DNA of 64,000 bases from NCEH01 sp043195195. GTDB taxonomy: Bacteria > Pseudomonadota > Alphaproteobacteria > Rhizobiales > Xanthobacteraceae. Under the pieces are notes generated by a model, which ran no database searches, was not told the origin of the DNA, and worked only from the letters and a program-made list of their open reading frames with translations. Below, in pieces: positions 38,631-48,398 of this stretch; within the stretch, counting starts at the first letter, position 1, and each line of letters begins with the position of its first letter. The stretch is from NCBI RefSeq assembly GCF_043195195.1, contig NZ_JBAFWT010000002.1, forward strand, positions 62,001 through 126,000. The letters run 5' to 3'. A program made the position numbers and the translations under genes.

Positions 38631-40946
38631 CTATTTCTGCCGGCGCATCGCCTCGGCCAAGGCGGCGGCCAGCGCGCCGTCGGCGGGCTTTGAGGGCTTT
38701 TGCTGCGTCGCGCGGCGCACGTCGGCGGGCGAGGCGCTGGATTGCGGCGGGCGCGGGCCCGAGGGGCGGGCGGCGCCGTCGTCCTTGCGCATGGTCAGAG
38801 CGATGCGCTTGCGCTTCACATCCACCTCCACAACGCGCACCTTCACCACATCGCCAGCTTTCACCACCTCGTGCGGGTCTTTGACGAATCGGTCCGCCAG
38901 CGCCGAGACATGGACCAGCCCGTCCTGATGGACGCCGATGTCCACGAACGCGCCGAACGCGGCCACATTGGTCACCACCCCTTCCAGCAGCATGCCGGGC
39001 ACGAGGTCCTTCATGTCGTTCACACCGTCCGCGAACGTGGCGGTCTTGAATTCCGGGCGCGGATCGCGGCCGGGCTTTTCCAGTTCGGCCAGAATGTCCT
39101 TTACGGTGGGCAGGCCGAAGCGCTCGTCCACGAACAGCTTGGGATCAAGCGCCTTCAGCGCCGCGCTGTCGCCCATGAGCGCGCGCACGTCGCGGCCGCA
39201 GGACGAAATGATCTTCTTCGCTAGGCCATAGGCCTCGGGATGCACCGATGAGGCATCCAGCGGCTCGGTGCCGTTGGTGATGCGCAAAAATCCGGCGGAC
39301 AATTCGAACGTGCGCGGGCCGAGCCGGGCGACGTCCAGCAATTGCTTGCGGCTCTTGAACGCGCCCACCTGGTTGCGATGCGCCACGATGGCTTCGGCGA
39401 GCGAGGTGCCGAGCCCGGAAATGCGCGCCAGCAGGGACGGGGAGGCGGTGTTGAGATCGACGCCGACCGCGTTCACCGCATCCTCCACCACCGCGTCCAG
39501 GGCCTTGGCGAGGCGGCTCTGGTCCACGTCGTGCTGGTATTGGCCGACGCCGATGGATTTCGGCTCGATCTTCACCAGTTCCGCCAGCGGATCCTGCAAG
39601 CGGCGGGCGATGGAGACCGCGCCGCGCAGCGAGACGTCCACATCCGGCATCTCGGCGGCCGCCGTGGCGGAGGCGGAATAGACCGAGGCGCCGGCCTCGC
39701 TCACCACCACCGTCTTGGGCTTGGGCGCCGGCAGTGCGGAAAGAACGTCGGCCGCCAGCTTCTCGGTCTCGCGGCTCGCGGTGCCGTTGCCGATGGCGAT
39801 CAGCTCCACATTGTGCTTGCGGATGAGGTGGGCGAGTTCCGCGCTGGCGCCGGCAATGTCGTTGCGCGGCTGGAAGGGATAGATGGTGGAGGTGGCGATC
39901 AGCTTGCCGGTCTGGTCCACCACGGCCACCTTCACGCCGGTGCGAATGCCGGGATCGAGCCCCATGGTGGCGCGCGCGCCGGCCGGCGCGGCGAGCAGCA
40001 AATCCTTCAGATTGCGGGCGAACACGCGGATCGCCTCTTCCTCAGCCCGCTCGGTCATGGTGGTCATGAGGTCGATGGAGAGGTGAAGCGAGAGCTTCAC
40101 CCGCCAGGCCCAGCGGGCCACATCGCGCAGGAAGGCATCGCCGGGCCCGCCAGTGGCGGAGATGGCATAGGCCTGGGCGATCATGCGCTCCACCGGCTTG
40201 ATGGGGGCGGGATCGTCCGCATCCACGTCGAGATCGAGCGAGAGCACCTCTTCGTTGCGCCCGCGCAGCATGGCGAGCGCCCGGTGGCCGGGCACGGTGG
40301 CCCAGCGCTCGGAATGGTCGAAATAATCGCGGAATTTGGCGCCCGCCTCTTCCTTGCCCTCGATCACCTTCGCCTTCAGTACCGCGTTCGCCTGCATATG
40401 GGCGCGCAGGCGGCCGATGAGCTCGGCATTCTCGGCGAAGGCTTCCACCAGGATGTCGCGCGCGCCATCCAGCGCCGCCTTGGCGTCGGGCACGTCTGCA
40501 CTGAGGAAGCGGGCGGCAAGCTCGGCCGGTACGCTGGCGCGGTCGGCGAGGATGGCGTCCGCGAGCGGCCCGAGGCCGCGCTCGCGGGCGATCTCCGCCT
40601 TGGTGCGGCGCTTGGTTTTGTAGGGTAGATACAGGTCTTCCAGCTCCGCCTTGGTGGCGGCGGCGGCGATTTTCGCAGACAGCTCGTCGGTGAGCTTGCC
40701 CTGGGCGGAGATGGATTTCAGCACGCTCTCGCGCCGCTGCTCCAGCTCGCGCAGATAGGAGAGGCGCTCTTCCAGCGTGCGCAATTGGGTGTCGTCGAGG
40801 CCGCCGGTGGCTTCCTTGCGATAGCGGGCGATGAACGGAACGGTCGCGCCTTCGTCCAGCAGCCCCACCGCCGCATTCACCTGCGCGGGCCGCGCCGCGA
40901 TCTCGCGGGCGATGATCTGGGCGATCTGGTCGGAGGTGGCGGCCAT
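38631..40946 (-). CDS. tex: Tex-family RNA-binding transcription accessory protein
   Basis: 771 residues from ATG 40946, with GCAGGAG upstream. The helical N-terminus (VPFIARYRKEATGGLDDTQLR), the YqgF-like RNase H fold (TMGLDPGIRTGVKVAVVD), HhH region (LNTASPSLLARISGLGTSLA) and C-terminal S1 domain (GMLLEGVVTNVAAFGAFVDIGV) are in the Tex order. Involved in transcription and RNA surveillance. The C-terminal tail is short. Confidence 0.96.
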   Translation of the reverse strand: MAATSDQIAQIIAREIAARPAQVNAAVGLLDEGATVPFIARYRKEATGGLDDTQLRTLEERLSYLRELEQRRESVLKSISAQGKLTDELSAKIAAAATKAELEDLYLPYKTKRRTKAEIARERGLGPLADAILADRASVPAELAARFLSADVPDAKAALDGARDILVEAFAENAELIGRLRAHMQANAVLKAKVIEGKEEAGAKFRDYFDHSERWATVPGHRALAMLRGRNEEVLSLDLDVDADDPAPIKPVERMIAQAYAISATGGPGDAFLRDVARWAWRVKLSLHLSIDLMTTMTERAEEEAIRVFARNLKDLLLAAPAGARATMGLDPGIRTGVKVAVVDQTGKLIATSTIYPFQPRNDIAGASAELAHLIRKHNVELIAIGNGTASRETEKLAADVLSALPAPKPKTVVVSEAGASVYSASATAAAEMPDVDVSLRGAVSIARRLQDPLAELVKIEPKSIGVGQYQHDVDQSRLAKALDAVVEDAVNAVGVDLNTASPSLLARISGLGTSLAEAIVAHRNQVGAFKSRKQLLDVARLGPRTFELSAGFLRITNGTEPLDASSVHPEAYGLAKKIISSCGRDVRALMGDSAALKALDPKLFVDERFGLPTVKDILAELEKPGRDPRPEFKTATFADGVNDMKDLVPGMLLEGVVTNVAAFGAFVDIGVHQDGLVHVSALADRFVKDPHEVVKAGDVVKVRVVEVDVKRKRIALTMRKDDGAARPSGPRPPQSSASPADVRRATQQKPSKPADGALAAALAEAMRRQK

Positions 40947-41073
40947 GGGGGCTCCTGCGATGTTCGGGGCGCCCTTGTATGCGGATTCTGGACCGCACGC
41001 CAAATCGCCCCGGCCCATGGTCGCAGACCGGGCCGGCTTTGCGAAGCGCGGCGCCGCGGTGCCACATGGCTAG

Positions 41074-41110
41074 GAAAAGGGCGCGTGGCCTGTGGCCCCG
41101 CGCCCTTTTC
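41074..41110. terminator. rho-independent terminator between tex and bcsB-like
   Basis: Arms GAAAAGGGCGCG (41074-41085) and CGCGCCCTTTTC (41099-41110). T-tracts both ways. It ends the bcsB-like transcript on the minus strand. Confidence 0.85.
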
Positions 41111-41146
41111 AACCTACGGTCCGCGCCGGGTCGGTTCCGTACCGGC

Positions 41147-43492
41147 TCAGTGCTGGCGCGGCGGACGATGGGCGCGCACCCAGCGGGCGCGGAAGATGAG
41201 GAATACCAACATCAGGATCGCCACTCCCGCCAGCAGAGTGCCCCAATTGCTGAGGATGTGCATGATGCGACCCAACGTATCGGTGCGTTCCCCCTGCTCC
41301 TGGGTGGCCGGCGCGTGGGTGTCGAGCTGGACGATCGGCCCATCGGAGGTGAGCACCGTGAGGTCGCCGCGGCCGAACTGGAACGGCCGGTCGAGATCCG
41401 GCGCGGTGGCGCCGAGGGTGCGATACATGATGCCACGCTGGCCGCCGGCGGCGACCGCCTGCACCACGCCGGCGCCGGTGACGCCGGAGATATTCAGCAG
41501 CACCTCGCTCGGCCGCTCGCGCAGGACCAGGCGATCTTCCGCAACCGTGACCTTGGAACTGGCGCCGGCCACATTGGTATCGAGCGCGAGGAACGTGCCT
41601 TCCGGCCGTGCCTCGGCATCGTCGGCCACCACGTTGAGCCGCGCGCGCTCCGGCGAAATGCCGGCTGCGGCCGCGACCGCGACCATCTGCGGCAACCGCG
41701 ACGCGCCCGCCTGCAGATAGGCCTGCGGCACGAAGATTTCCGCCTTTTCAGCCAGATACGGCACGATGCCGACGAAATCCTCGGTCTTCGGCGCCGGCTG
41801 CAGCATGACCCGGCTGGAGGGCAGGACGGCGACCGGGAACGGCTGCGGGGTCTCGCGGCAGCGGTCGCTCATGGGCTGGCGCTGGAACGAGACGCGCAGC
41901 ACATTGCGGGCGGTCAGCGCATATTCGGGCACCGCCACCTTGATGGTCTCGGGCTGGCCGTTGGCGGTGAGGTTGCGGGCGCCGAGGAGATAGTCGTTGA
42001 GGAACACCGAGGCGATCGGCGCGGTATCGCCCGCTCCTGGCGCCGCCGAGACATCGACAGCGAACGCGGATGGCACGCGCCCGCCGGTGACGACGGTGGC
42101 GAGGTCGAAGCCGGCGCTCCAGTCGCCGCGCGCCAGAACGTCGAACGAACCGGGCGTTCCGCCAAGGCGGGAGAGCGGCACTTCGGCGGCATTGACGAGG
42201 TCGGGGCTGGCCGCGGTGACGGCGCGCACGCGCGGCACCACCAGCATGCGGCGCCACAGATCGGCGAGAATGCCGGCGGCCGGAGCTCCGGCATTGGCGG
42301 CAACGGTGATGACGGGGCGCCCGGCGAGGATCGCGAGGCTGACGTTCTGGTCGGCGCCTGGTTCCGACACGCCGGTCCGGGCATTGCTCCATTTGTCGTA
42401 GGTTTCGAGGGCGCTCGGGCTCGCGGTGCGGATCTGCTCGCGCAGGGCGGCGAGGGCATTGGAGATCGCGCCGGACAGGTTTTCATCGACGATGGCGATA
42501 TCGGCGGCAATGGAGCCCGGGCCATTCACGACCAGCAGGGCACCGATCTCCGCCTCGTTGGCGATGCGGTGCTTGTCCTTGCCGGAAATGGCAGCGAAGG
42601 CGGGAACGCCGGCAAAGCCCGGCGGGACGTCGAGCTTGGTCAGATCCACCTCGTCGCCCACCTGGGGCAGGGCGACGATGCGGGCGCGGCGGCCGGCCCG
42701 TTCCATCACGCTGGCGATGCGCCAGGCGGTATCGAAAGCATTGCGCGAGAGCGGCGCCGACGGCACGAGCAGGACCGGGCGGGGCGGCAGTGCGCTCCAG
42801 GCGGTCACGATGTCGGTCACTGCCGTGCGATCGTAGCTATAGGTGAGGCGGGTCTCCGGCCCGATCTCGAAAATATTGCCGATGGCCCGCTCGTCCGCGC
42901 ACAATTGCTCGGCCACCACGGAGGCCCACGCGACTCCCAATTCCATGAAACCGGTGCGGCGGGCCGTGGTCGCCACCGGGATTTCGAACAGGACGGCGCT
43001 CTTTTCGCCTTTCACCTGCCGGGAGACCTCGGGCGTGCCGTCGATTGACACGAGATAGGTGGTGCGCCCGCCGTCGCCGCGCAGATAACGGCCTTGGAAG
43101 TTCAACTGGGCGCTGTTGAGCGGCAGGTTGGCGGGCACCGGGAAAAACACCGAGCGGCGGGCGTCGAGGCCCGACAGGCCGATGGGCTGGAGAATGCCGA
43201 GGTCGGCCAAGGTGAGCGAGACCGTGACGTTGCCGTCACCGGCAATCCGCTGCATCGCATAGGCGACCGGATCGGTGGGTGGCGGCGTCAATCCGGGAGG
43301 GATGACGGTGGACGGCGGGACGGTCGGCGCCGCCGCAGTTCCCGGGTCCGCAGGCGTTGTCTGGCCCGCAGGGGTGGTTTGGGCAAAGGCGGGATGATCG
43401 AGCAGCGGAACCAGCAGTGCCGAGCACACCAGCACCACAGCCAAGCTCCCGCCGATCGCTGCGAGATGTCTCTTCGCGCCCTGTCCCGACAT
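41147..43492 (-). CDS. bcsB: BcsB-like cellulose synthase periplasmic subunit
   Basis: 781 residues from ATG 43492. A signal peptide (LAAIGGSLAVVLVCSALLVPLL) is followed by a Thr/Pro-rich linker, then carbohydrate-binding and flavodoxin-like domains (VFFPVPANLPLNSAQLNF, ELGVAWASVVAEQLCADERAIGN, VFLNDYLLGARNL), and a C-terminal membrane anchor (WGTLLAGVAILMLVFLIF). This is the layout of BcsB, the partner of c-di-GMP-controlled cellulose synthase. No bcsA is adjacent. The window is bounded by a terminator and wecB. Confidence 0.85.
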   Translation of the reverse strand: MSGQGAKRHLAAIGGSLAVVLVCSALLVPLLDHPAFAQTTPAGQTTPADPGTAAAPTVPPSTVIPPGLTPPPTDPVAYAMQRIAGDGNVTVSLTLADLGILQPIGLSGLDARRSVFFPVPANLPLNSAQLNFQGRYLRGDGGRTTYLVSIDGTPEVSRQVKGEKSAVLFEIPVATTARRTGFMELGVAWASVVAEQLCADERAIGNIFEIGPETRLTYSYDRTAVTDIVTAWSALPPRPVLLVPSAPLSRNAFDTAWRIASVMERAGRRARIVALPQVGDEVDLTKLDVPPGFAGVPAFAAISGKDKHRIANEAEIGALLVVNGPGSIAADIAIVDENLSGAISNALAALREQIRTASPSALETYDKWSNARTGVSEPGADQNVSLAILAGRPVITVAANAGAPAAGILADLWRRMLVVPRVRAVTAASPDLVNAAEVPLSRLGGTPGSFDVLARGDWSAGFDLATVVTGGRVPSAFAVDVSAAPGAGDTAPIASVFLNDYLLGARNLTANGQPETIKVAVPEYALTARNVLRVSFQRQPMSDRCRETPQPFPVAVLPSSRVMLQPAPKTEDFVGIVPYLAEKAEIFVPQAYLQAGASRLPQMVAVAAAAGISPERARLNVVADDAEARPEGTFLALDTNVAGASSKVTVAEDRLVLRERPSEVLLNISGVTGAGVVQAVAAGGQRGIMYRTLGATAPDLDRPFQFGRGDLTVLTSDGPIVQLDTHAPATQEQGERTDTLGRIMHILSNWGTLLAGVAILMLVFLIFRARWVRAHRPPRQH

Positions 43493-43654
43493 TCCCGCCC
43501 GTCCCCTTACCCGAACAGCGTCGCACACGCCCCCGCGACTGTTATCTATTTGCCGCCATCGCGTCACCAAAGCGATAACGCAAGACGCCTTCTTCGCGCC
43601 CTGCGGGGAAAAAAATCGCCGGCACGGCACATTAAGCTGCACTGGAGGCGAAGC

Positions 43655-44788
43655 TCAACCTTCAAAGGCCGAGGGCGCGCGCCCGCACAGCGTATCCACG
43701 ATCCGCGCCGCGGCCTCTCCGTCGCCATAGGGGTTCAGACGCCTGGCGAAGCTGGCATAATGGGCGGGGTCGTCGAGTAGGCGCGAAACTGCGGAAACGA
43801 TGCGCGCGCGGTCGGTCCCCACCAGCTCCACCGTGCCCGCCGTCACCGCCTCGGGACGTTCAGTGACGTCGCGCATCACCAGCACCGGCTTGCCGAGCGA
43901 GGGCGCCTCTTCCTGCACCCCGCCGGAATCGGTCAGCACCAGCGCGGCGCGGCGCATGAGATAGAGGAAGGGCACGTAATCCAGCGGCGCGATCAGATGG
44001 AGGTTCGCCAGATTGCCGAGGCGCTCCAGCACCGGGCCGCGCACGTTGGGGTTGAGGTGCACGGGATAGACGATATCCACGTCGCCCCGCGTGGCGATTT
44101 CGGCCAGGGCGTCGCAGATGGCGATGAACCCAGCACCGAAATTCTCGCGCCGATGACCCGTGACAAGGATCAGTCGCCGCGCCTCGCCGTAGCCGGCGAA
44201 GCGGGCGTCAAGCTCCGCCCGCAGCGCCGGGTCGGCGTCGATGCGGGCGAGGGTCAGGAACAGGGCGTCGATGACCGTGTTGCCGGTCACCAGGATGCGG
44301 CCTTGCAGGTGCTCCGAGCGCAGGTTCGCGGCGGCGGCGGGGGTGGGTGCGAATAAAAGGTCGCACAGGCGGTCCGCCACCTGGCGGTTCATCTCCTCCG
44401 GCCAGGGCCGGGCAAGATCGTAGGTGCGCAGGCCCGCTTCCACGTGCCCCACCGCGATACCCCGGTTGAACGCCGCGAGGGCGGCGGCGAGCGCGGTGGT
44501 GGTATCGCCATGGATCAGGACGCGATCCGGCTTCGCCTGCTCCAGCACCGGGTCGAGCTGCGAGATGATGCGCGCGCACAAGGCGTTCAGCGTCTGGTTG
44601 GGCACCATGACGTCGAGGTCGAAATCCGGCCGGATGCTGAACAGACCGAGCACCTGGTCCAGCATCGCGCGATGCTGCCCGGTGACGCAGACCAGGGAGG
44701 ACAGCTGCGGCTCCGCCGCCATCGCCGCCACAAGGGGGGCCATTTTGATGGCTTCCGGTCGGGTCCCGAACACGCTCAATATCCGCAT
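43655..44788 (-). CDS. wecB: UDP-N-acetylglucosamine 2-epimerase
   Basis: 377 residues. FGTRPEAIKMAPLV, CVTGQHRAMLDQVL, HGDTTTALAAALAAF, HVEAGLRTYD, PWPEEMNRQVADRL, VTGHRRENFG, VYPVHLNPNVRGPV and LTDSGGVQEEAPSLGKPVLVMRD cover the whole active site. Converts UDP-GlcNAc to UDP-ManNAc for surface polysaccharide. Upstream region is shared with a divergent exported-protein gene. Confidence 0.97.
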   Translation of the reverse strand: MRILSVFGTRPEAIKMAPLVAAMAAEPQLSSLVCVTGQHRAMLDQVLGLFSIRPDFDLDVMVPNQTLNALCARIISQLDPVLEQAKPDRVLIHGDTTTALAAALAAFNRGIAVGHVEAGLRTYDLARPWPEEMNRQVADRLCDLLFAPTPAAAANLRSEHLQGRILVTGNTVIDALFLTLARIDADPALRAELDARFAGYGEARRLILVTGHRRENFGAGFIAICDALAEIATRGDVDIVYPVHLNPNVRGPVLERLGNLANLHLIAPLDYVPFLYLMRRAALVLTDSGGVQEEAPSLGKPVLVMRDVTERPEAVTAGTVELVGTDRARIVSAVSRLLDDPAHYASFARRLNPYGDGEAAARIVDTLCGRAPSAFEG

Positions 44789-44939
44789 CTGACGCCCTTG
44801 GTTCGCAACTCCGACGGCGGATCGGGGAGAAAGCCGTGTCAGAGACGCCGCATCCGGCTAAAAGGAAAAAGTCGCGCCTGAAATTTGCACCGGAAACGGA
44901 CGACGCCGCTCCAGATTCGAAACGCAGAACGCAATTCGC

Positions 44940-45923
44940 ATGAAAAAGACTACTCAATTCTTTACGCGGCGGACCGCGCTGTATGCACTACTCTGTGGTG
45001 CCACCATTCCGCTGGTCGCTTCGGCGCTGATTTTGCGCCGCGCGCAGAGCCGGCTGGACGGGAGTTTCCTACAGATCTGGAAAGATGATCTCAAGCTCTC
45101 GCAGACCCAATGGGCCGAGCGAATTGCCACATTGCGCGCACTGGAGTGCGAGGACGTGGTCTTGCAATGGACTAGCTTCGGCGACGAATACCGAATGTCC
45201 GATGAAAGCGTGCTCGCCTTCATGGACCTCGCGTTCGCGGCCGGGCTGCGGGTGACCGTAGGATTGCCGTACGATCATCGCTATTGGAAAGTCCTGATGG
45301 GGCAGGAGCAAATCACCTTAGCCGCCTTCATGACCGAGATGGCCGAGGCTGGAGCGCGTTTTATTTCCAATACACCGTATTCATCCCACCCGGCCTTCGC
45401 CGGATGGTATGTTCCCTATGAAATAGATCAGTATAGCTGGAGAAGGCCGGAAGATCGGGCGCATCTGAAATCGTACCTTCTGCGCTTGCGCGACACGCTG
45501 GGTACGAAGGGGGCACCGCTCTCCATCTCCACCTTCTTTAGCCAATTGGAGGGAGCCGGCTACCTTACGGACGTCTGGGCGGATGTGCTCGATGCCGGTC
45601 TTGTGCGGCTGATGGTGCAGGACGGAGTCGGGGTCTACGGCATGGTGAATTACGAACGGCTTGCGCCCCTGTTCACACTGCTGCAGCAGCGCAAGGCGCC
45701 ATTCGACCTGGTGCTCGAAGTGTTCACCCAATTGCCGGCGGAGCAACCGGGCGACCTGCGCCTCGTCCCCGCCAATTTCGAGCGGGTTCAAGCGCAACTG
45801 GAGGCCGCCGGGCGCATCGGCCCGACCCGCATCCTGGCGTTCGCGGTCTATCCCTACATGGCGGGTACCGATCCCAAGGCACAGGCTCTGGGCGCCGCCT
45901 ATAAGCAAGCGGTGCTGAGCTGA
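44940..45923 (+). CDS. exported DUF4434-like TIM-barrel protein
   Basis: 327 residues. FFTRRTALYALLCGATIPLVASA is a signal peptide with a twin Arg, so possibly Tat-exported. The body has WAERIATLRALECEDVVLQWTSFGDEY, RVTVGLPYDH, HPAFAGWYVPYEIDQYSW and ARILAFAVYPYM-like strands of a glycosidase-like TIM barrel as in DUF4434. It has no confirmed activity. Position beside wecB and bcsB suggests work on a surface polysaccharide. Confidence 0.75.
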   Translation: MKKTTQFFTRRTALYALLCGATIPLVASALILRRAQSRLDGSFLQIWKDDLKLSQTQWAERIATLRALECEDVVLQWTSFGDEYRMSDESVLAFMDLAFAAGLRVTVGLPYDHRYWKVLMGQEQITLAAFMTEMAEAGARFISNTPYSSHPAFAGWYVPYEIDQYSWRRPEDRAHLKSYLLRLRDTLGTKGAPLSISTFFSQLEGAGYLTDVWADVLDAGLVRLMVQDGVGVYGMVNYERLAPLFTLLQQRKAPFDLVLEVFTQLPAEQPGDLRLVPANFERVQAQLEAAGRIGPTRILAFAVYPYMAGTDPKAQALGAAYKQAVLS

Positions 45924-46211
45924 TCTGCTCCATAGCTGAGAGTTTTTCGGGCGCTCGACAAATTTAGGAAATGTTAATACATTGCTGAACTGCGCTTTTT
46001 ACGCAGATATGTTTCTTTCGATAAGTATTTTCATTAGCCGGCGTTCAATATTTGCGGGTTTCAAAAAAACGTCGTGTTAATATTCGGTTGTGACGCCCCT
46101 CCTCTTGCCTGGGAGCCGGAGGTGAAGGGGTCGTGGTGCATCTTCAAGAAAGCCTGAGGAACTGTTCGCTGCGCCCTTCCGCAGCGGACGACGCGAGCCT
46201 AAAATAGCCAT
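45924..46211. other. intergenic region with candidate structured leader
   Basis: A/T-rich to 46076, then GC-rich. Hairpin arms at about 46093-46101 (CGCCCCTCC) and 46120-46137 (GGAGGTGAAGGGGTCG) can pair. A second hairpin has arms GTTCGCTGCG and CGCAGCGGAC (about 46163-46189) around CCCTTC. It precedes cbiZ, so a cobalamin element was sought, but I see no B12-box consensus. Confidence 0.4.
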
Positions 46212-46304
46212 ATGATTCTGCATAATTTCGCCGCACGGCATTGGATTATCGTCGCGATCATTTTGGTCGTCTGCGTCATGGCCTATCTCATGAGCTTCGC
46301 ATGA
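46212..46304 (+). CDS. 30-residue membrane peptide upstream of cbiZ
   Basis: ATG at 46212, ARHWIIVAIILVVCVMAYLM is a single transmembrane helix. It stops 13 bases before cbiZ. Tiny membrane peptides of this form are common in alphaproteobacteria. Could also be a leader peptide. Confidence 0.45.
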   Translation: MILHNFAARHWIIVAIILVVCVMAYLMSFA

Positions 46305-46317
46305 GCCTGCGCGCCCC

Positions 46318-47037
46318 ATGAGCCTGCCGGTCGCCCGCGCCGCCGACGATGCTGCGCGCTCTGTGGATCCGTTCGCGGTGGTGTGTGATCGGCCTTGGCT
46401 GGTGGCGCATTTTTCCGCACCGCGCCGAATGGTGAGCTGGTCGCTGAACCGGCCTGGCTTCGTCGTGGCGCGCAAGGTGGCGTGGCTGGAGGTGCGCGGC
46501 GCCGATCTCGCGCCGGGGCTCGATCCGGAACGCTGGTTCACGGAGCGCCTGGGCGCGGCGGGACATGCCGACGCGGTGGGGATGATGACGGCGCGCAATG
46601 TCGCGTGCCACCATCGGGCTCAGGCGGAGGTGGACGGCGTGCGGGCCGATTGCCTCATCACCCTTGGCCTCAACAATGGCGAGCGGGTGGGGCGCCGGTT
46701 CGAGGGACCCTGGCTCGGTCCCGGCACGATCAACATGTTGTGCGACGTGTCGGTGCCGCTGCACGATGCCGCACTGCTGGAAGCTGCTAGCCTCGTGACG
46801 CAGGCGCGCACGCTCGCCATCATTACTTCGGCTTACCGCCGCTCTGGCATGGCTGAGTCGGTGACCGGCACCGGAACCGATTGCGTGGTGATGAGTGCGC
46901 CGCCGGGACCGGATTCCGAACGGTTCGCGGGCATGCACACCGCGGTTGGAGAAGCGGTCGGCGCCGCGAGCCTTCGCGCAACCGAGGCCGCCCTGGTCGC
47001 GTGGCTGGCCCAGAACAGCGTCGCCTCAGACGCTTGA
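46318..47037 (+). CDS. cbiZ: adenosylcobinamide amidohydrolase
   Basis: 239 residues. SAPRRMVSWSLNRPGFVVARKVAWLEV, GHADAVGMMTARNV, INMLCDVSVPL, and GTGTDCVVMSAPPG, ERFAGMHTAVGEAVG make up the CbiZ core. It opens the amide bond of adenosylcobinamides so they can be reused for cobalamin. Supports B12 salvage in a host that also has MeaB. A repeat of ATGAGCCTGC occurs at 46301 and 46318, so the start could shift. Confidence 0.88.
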   Translation: MSLPVARAADDAARSVDPFAVVCDRPWLVAHFSAPRRMVSWSLNRPGFVVARKVAWLEVRGADLAPGLDPERWFTERLGAAGHADAVGMMTARNVACHHRAQAEVDGVRADCLITLGLNNGERVGRRFEGPWLGPGTINMLCDVSVPLHDAALLEAASLVTQARTLAIITSAYRRSGMAESVTGTGTDCVVMSAPPGPDSERFAGMHTAVGEAVGAASLRATEAALVAWLAQNSVASDA

Positions 47038-47058
47038 GGGGATCAAGGGAGTTCCAAG

Positions 47059-47304
47059 ATGACGGCAGCAAACAAAGGCGCGGCGTCCCGCGCGCAGGCT
47101 GAGAAGACATTCGAGAAGCTGCAGGGCCGTGCCGCCGAGCCGGATGTCGCGACGCCCGAATATGAGAAGGACGCCGACGCCGCCCGGGCCAAGATGGCCA
47201 AGCTGAAGGCCCTTCGGGAGGCCCGCGAGGCCGCGGAGACTGCCCAGCGCAGCGCCATCCGCGACAAGGCGCGCCGCACCGCGCGCACCCGCGAACAAGC
47301 CTGA
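47059..47304 (+). CDS. small charged helical protein
   Basis: 81 residues, GGGAG upstream of the ATG. Mostly one long basic/acidic helix (ADAARAKMAKLKALREAREAAETAQRS). Resembles small alphaproteobacterial stress or DNA-associated proteins, no family assigned. Confidence 0.65.
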   Translation: MTAANKGAASRAQAEKTFEKLQGRAAEPDVATPEYEKDADAARAKMAKLKALREAREAAETAQRSAIRDKARRTARTREQA

Positions 47305-47354
47305 GCCCACGCTGCCGGCGGCCCGCACCCGCAAACCAATGCGCAGGAAGCGGC

Positions 47355-48398
47355 TTAATTTTCCAGTTTAGCCTCGGTCGACGATAGATTCAGCAGGTGC
47401 GTGTTGGCCATGGCGACGCCCCGCTTGCCGGCCTGCTTGACTTGATACATCGCCCGGTCGGCCGTGCGCATCAGATCGATGCCGGTGGCGCAATGGTCCG
47501 GGTAGAGCGCAATGCCGATGCTGGCGCTCACCTCCACCGTGACCGTTTCCTCATGGTCCGGCAGCAGATAGGGCAGTTGCAGCGCGTCGCACAGGCGATT
47601 GGCTTGGGCGAGGGCGATCTCCGCGTCGGAAACCCCGTCCATGATCACGGCGAATTCGTCGCCGCTCAGCCGCGCGGCCACGTCCTCGCGGCGAACGCCG
47701 TTGCGCAGCCGGTCGGCGATCGCGCACAGCAGGCGGTCACCGACGCCGTGGCCATATTGGTCGTTCACGCCCTTGAACCCGTCGATGTCGAGATAGAGCA
47801 AAGCGAAGCGCGTCTCGTCCACCGCCGCCTGGGCGAGCACGCGGTCCAGCCGATCCAGGAACAGGATGCGGTTGCCGAGACCGGTGAGGGCATCGTGGGT
47901 CGCCATGTGGCGCACCTGCTTCTCCACGCGGCGGCGCTCGTCGATCTCGGCTTCGAGCTGGCGGTTGCGCTGCGCCAGTTCGTTGAGCGCCGCCTTCAGC
48001 TTCAGCTTGGAGATGTGCAGCTCCAGGAACACGGTGACCTTGGAAAGCAGAATCGCGTCGTTGATCGGCTTGGCGATATAATCCACCGCGCCGAAGGTAT
48101 AGCCCTTCAGGCGGTTGATATCGTCGAGATAGGTCGCTGTGACGAAGACCACCGGGATGTCGCAGGTGGTCGGATCGTTGCTGAGGTAGGAGGCAACCTC
48201 GAATCCGTCCATGTCGGGCATCTGCACGTCAAGCAGGATCAGGGCGAAGGTGTGCTCCAGGCACAGCGCCAGCGCCTCGTTGCCGGAATGGGCCTCGAAG
48301 ATCTCGGCGCGGACGGAATAGAGCAGATGGCGCATGGCCACGAGATTGGCGGTCACGTCGTCGACGACGAGGATCTTCGGGCGGTCGATATCGGTCAT
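47355..48398 (-). CDS. response regulator diguanylate cyclase (REC-GGDEF)
   Basis: 347 residues from ATG 48398, overlapping the cheB stop. The receiver domain (5-125) has KILVVDDVTAN and LDVQMPDMDG with the phospho-Asp, then YIAKPI. A coiled coil leads to a GGDEF domain, here LSGDEF, a known active variant, with an I-site RxxD (RRED) just before. It should make c-di-GMP under control of the upstream kinase and be subject to product inhibition. Confidence 0.93.
   Translation of the reverse strand: MTDIDRPKILVVDDVTANLVAMRHLLYSVRAEIFEAHSGNEALALCLEHTFALILLDVQMPDMDGFEVASYLSNDPTTCDIPVVFVTATYLDDINRLKGYTFGAVDYIAKPINDAILLSKVTVFLELHISKLKLKAALNELAQRNRQLEAEIDERRRVEKQVRHMATHDALTGLGNRILFLDRLDRVLAQAAVDETRFALLYLDIDGFKGVNDQYGHGVGDRLLCAIADRLRNGVRREDVAARLSGDEFAVIMDGVSDAEIALAQANRLCDALQLPYLLPDHEETVTVEVSASIGIALYPDHCATGIDLMRTADRAMYQVKQAGKRGVAMANTHLLNLSSTEAKLEN

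Noticed and set aside
45924..46317. Cobalamin riboswitch before cbiZ
   Set aside because: No B12-box or other conserved cobalamin aptamer sequence could be found by eye.
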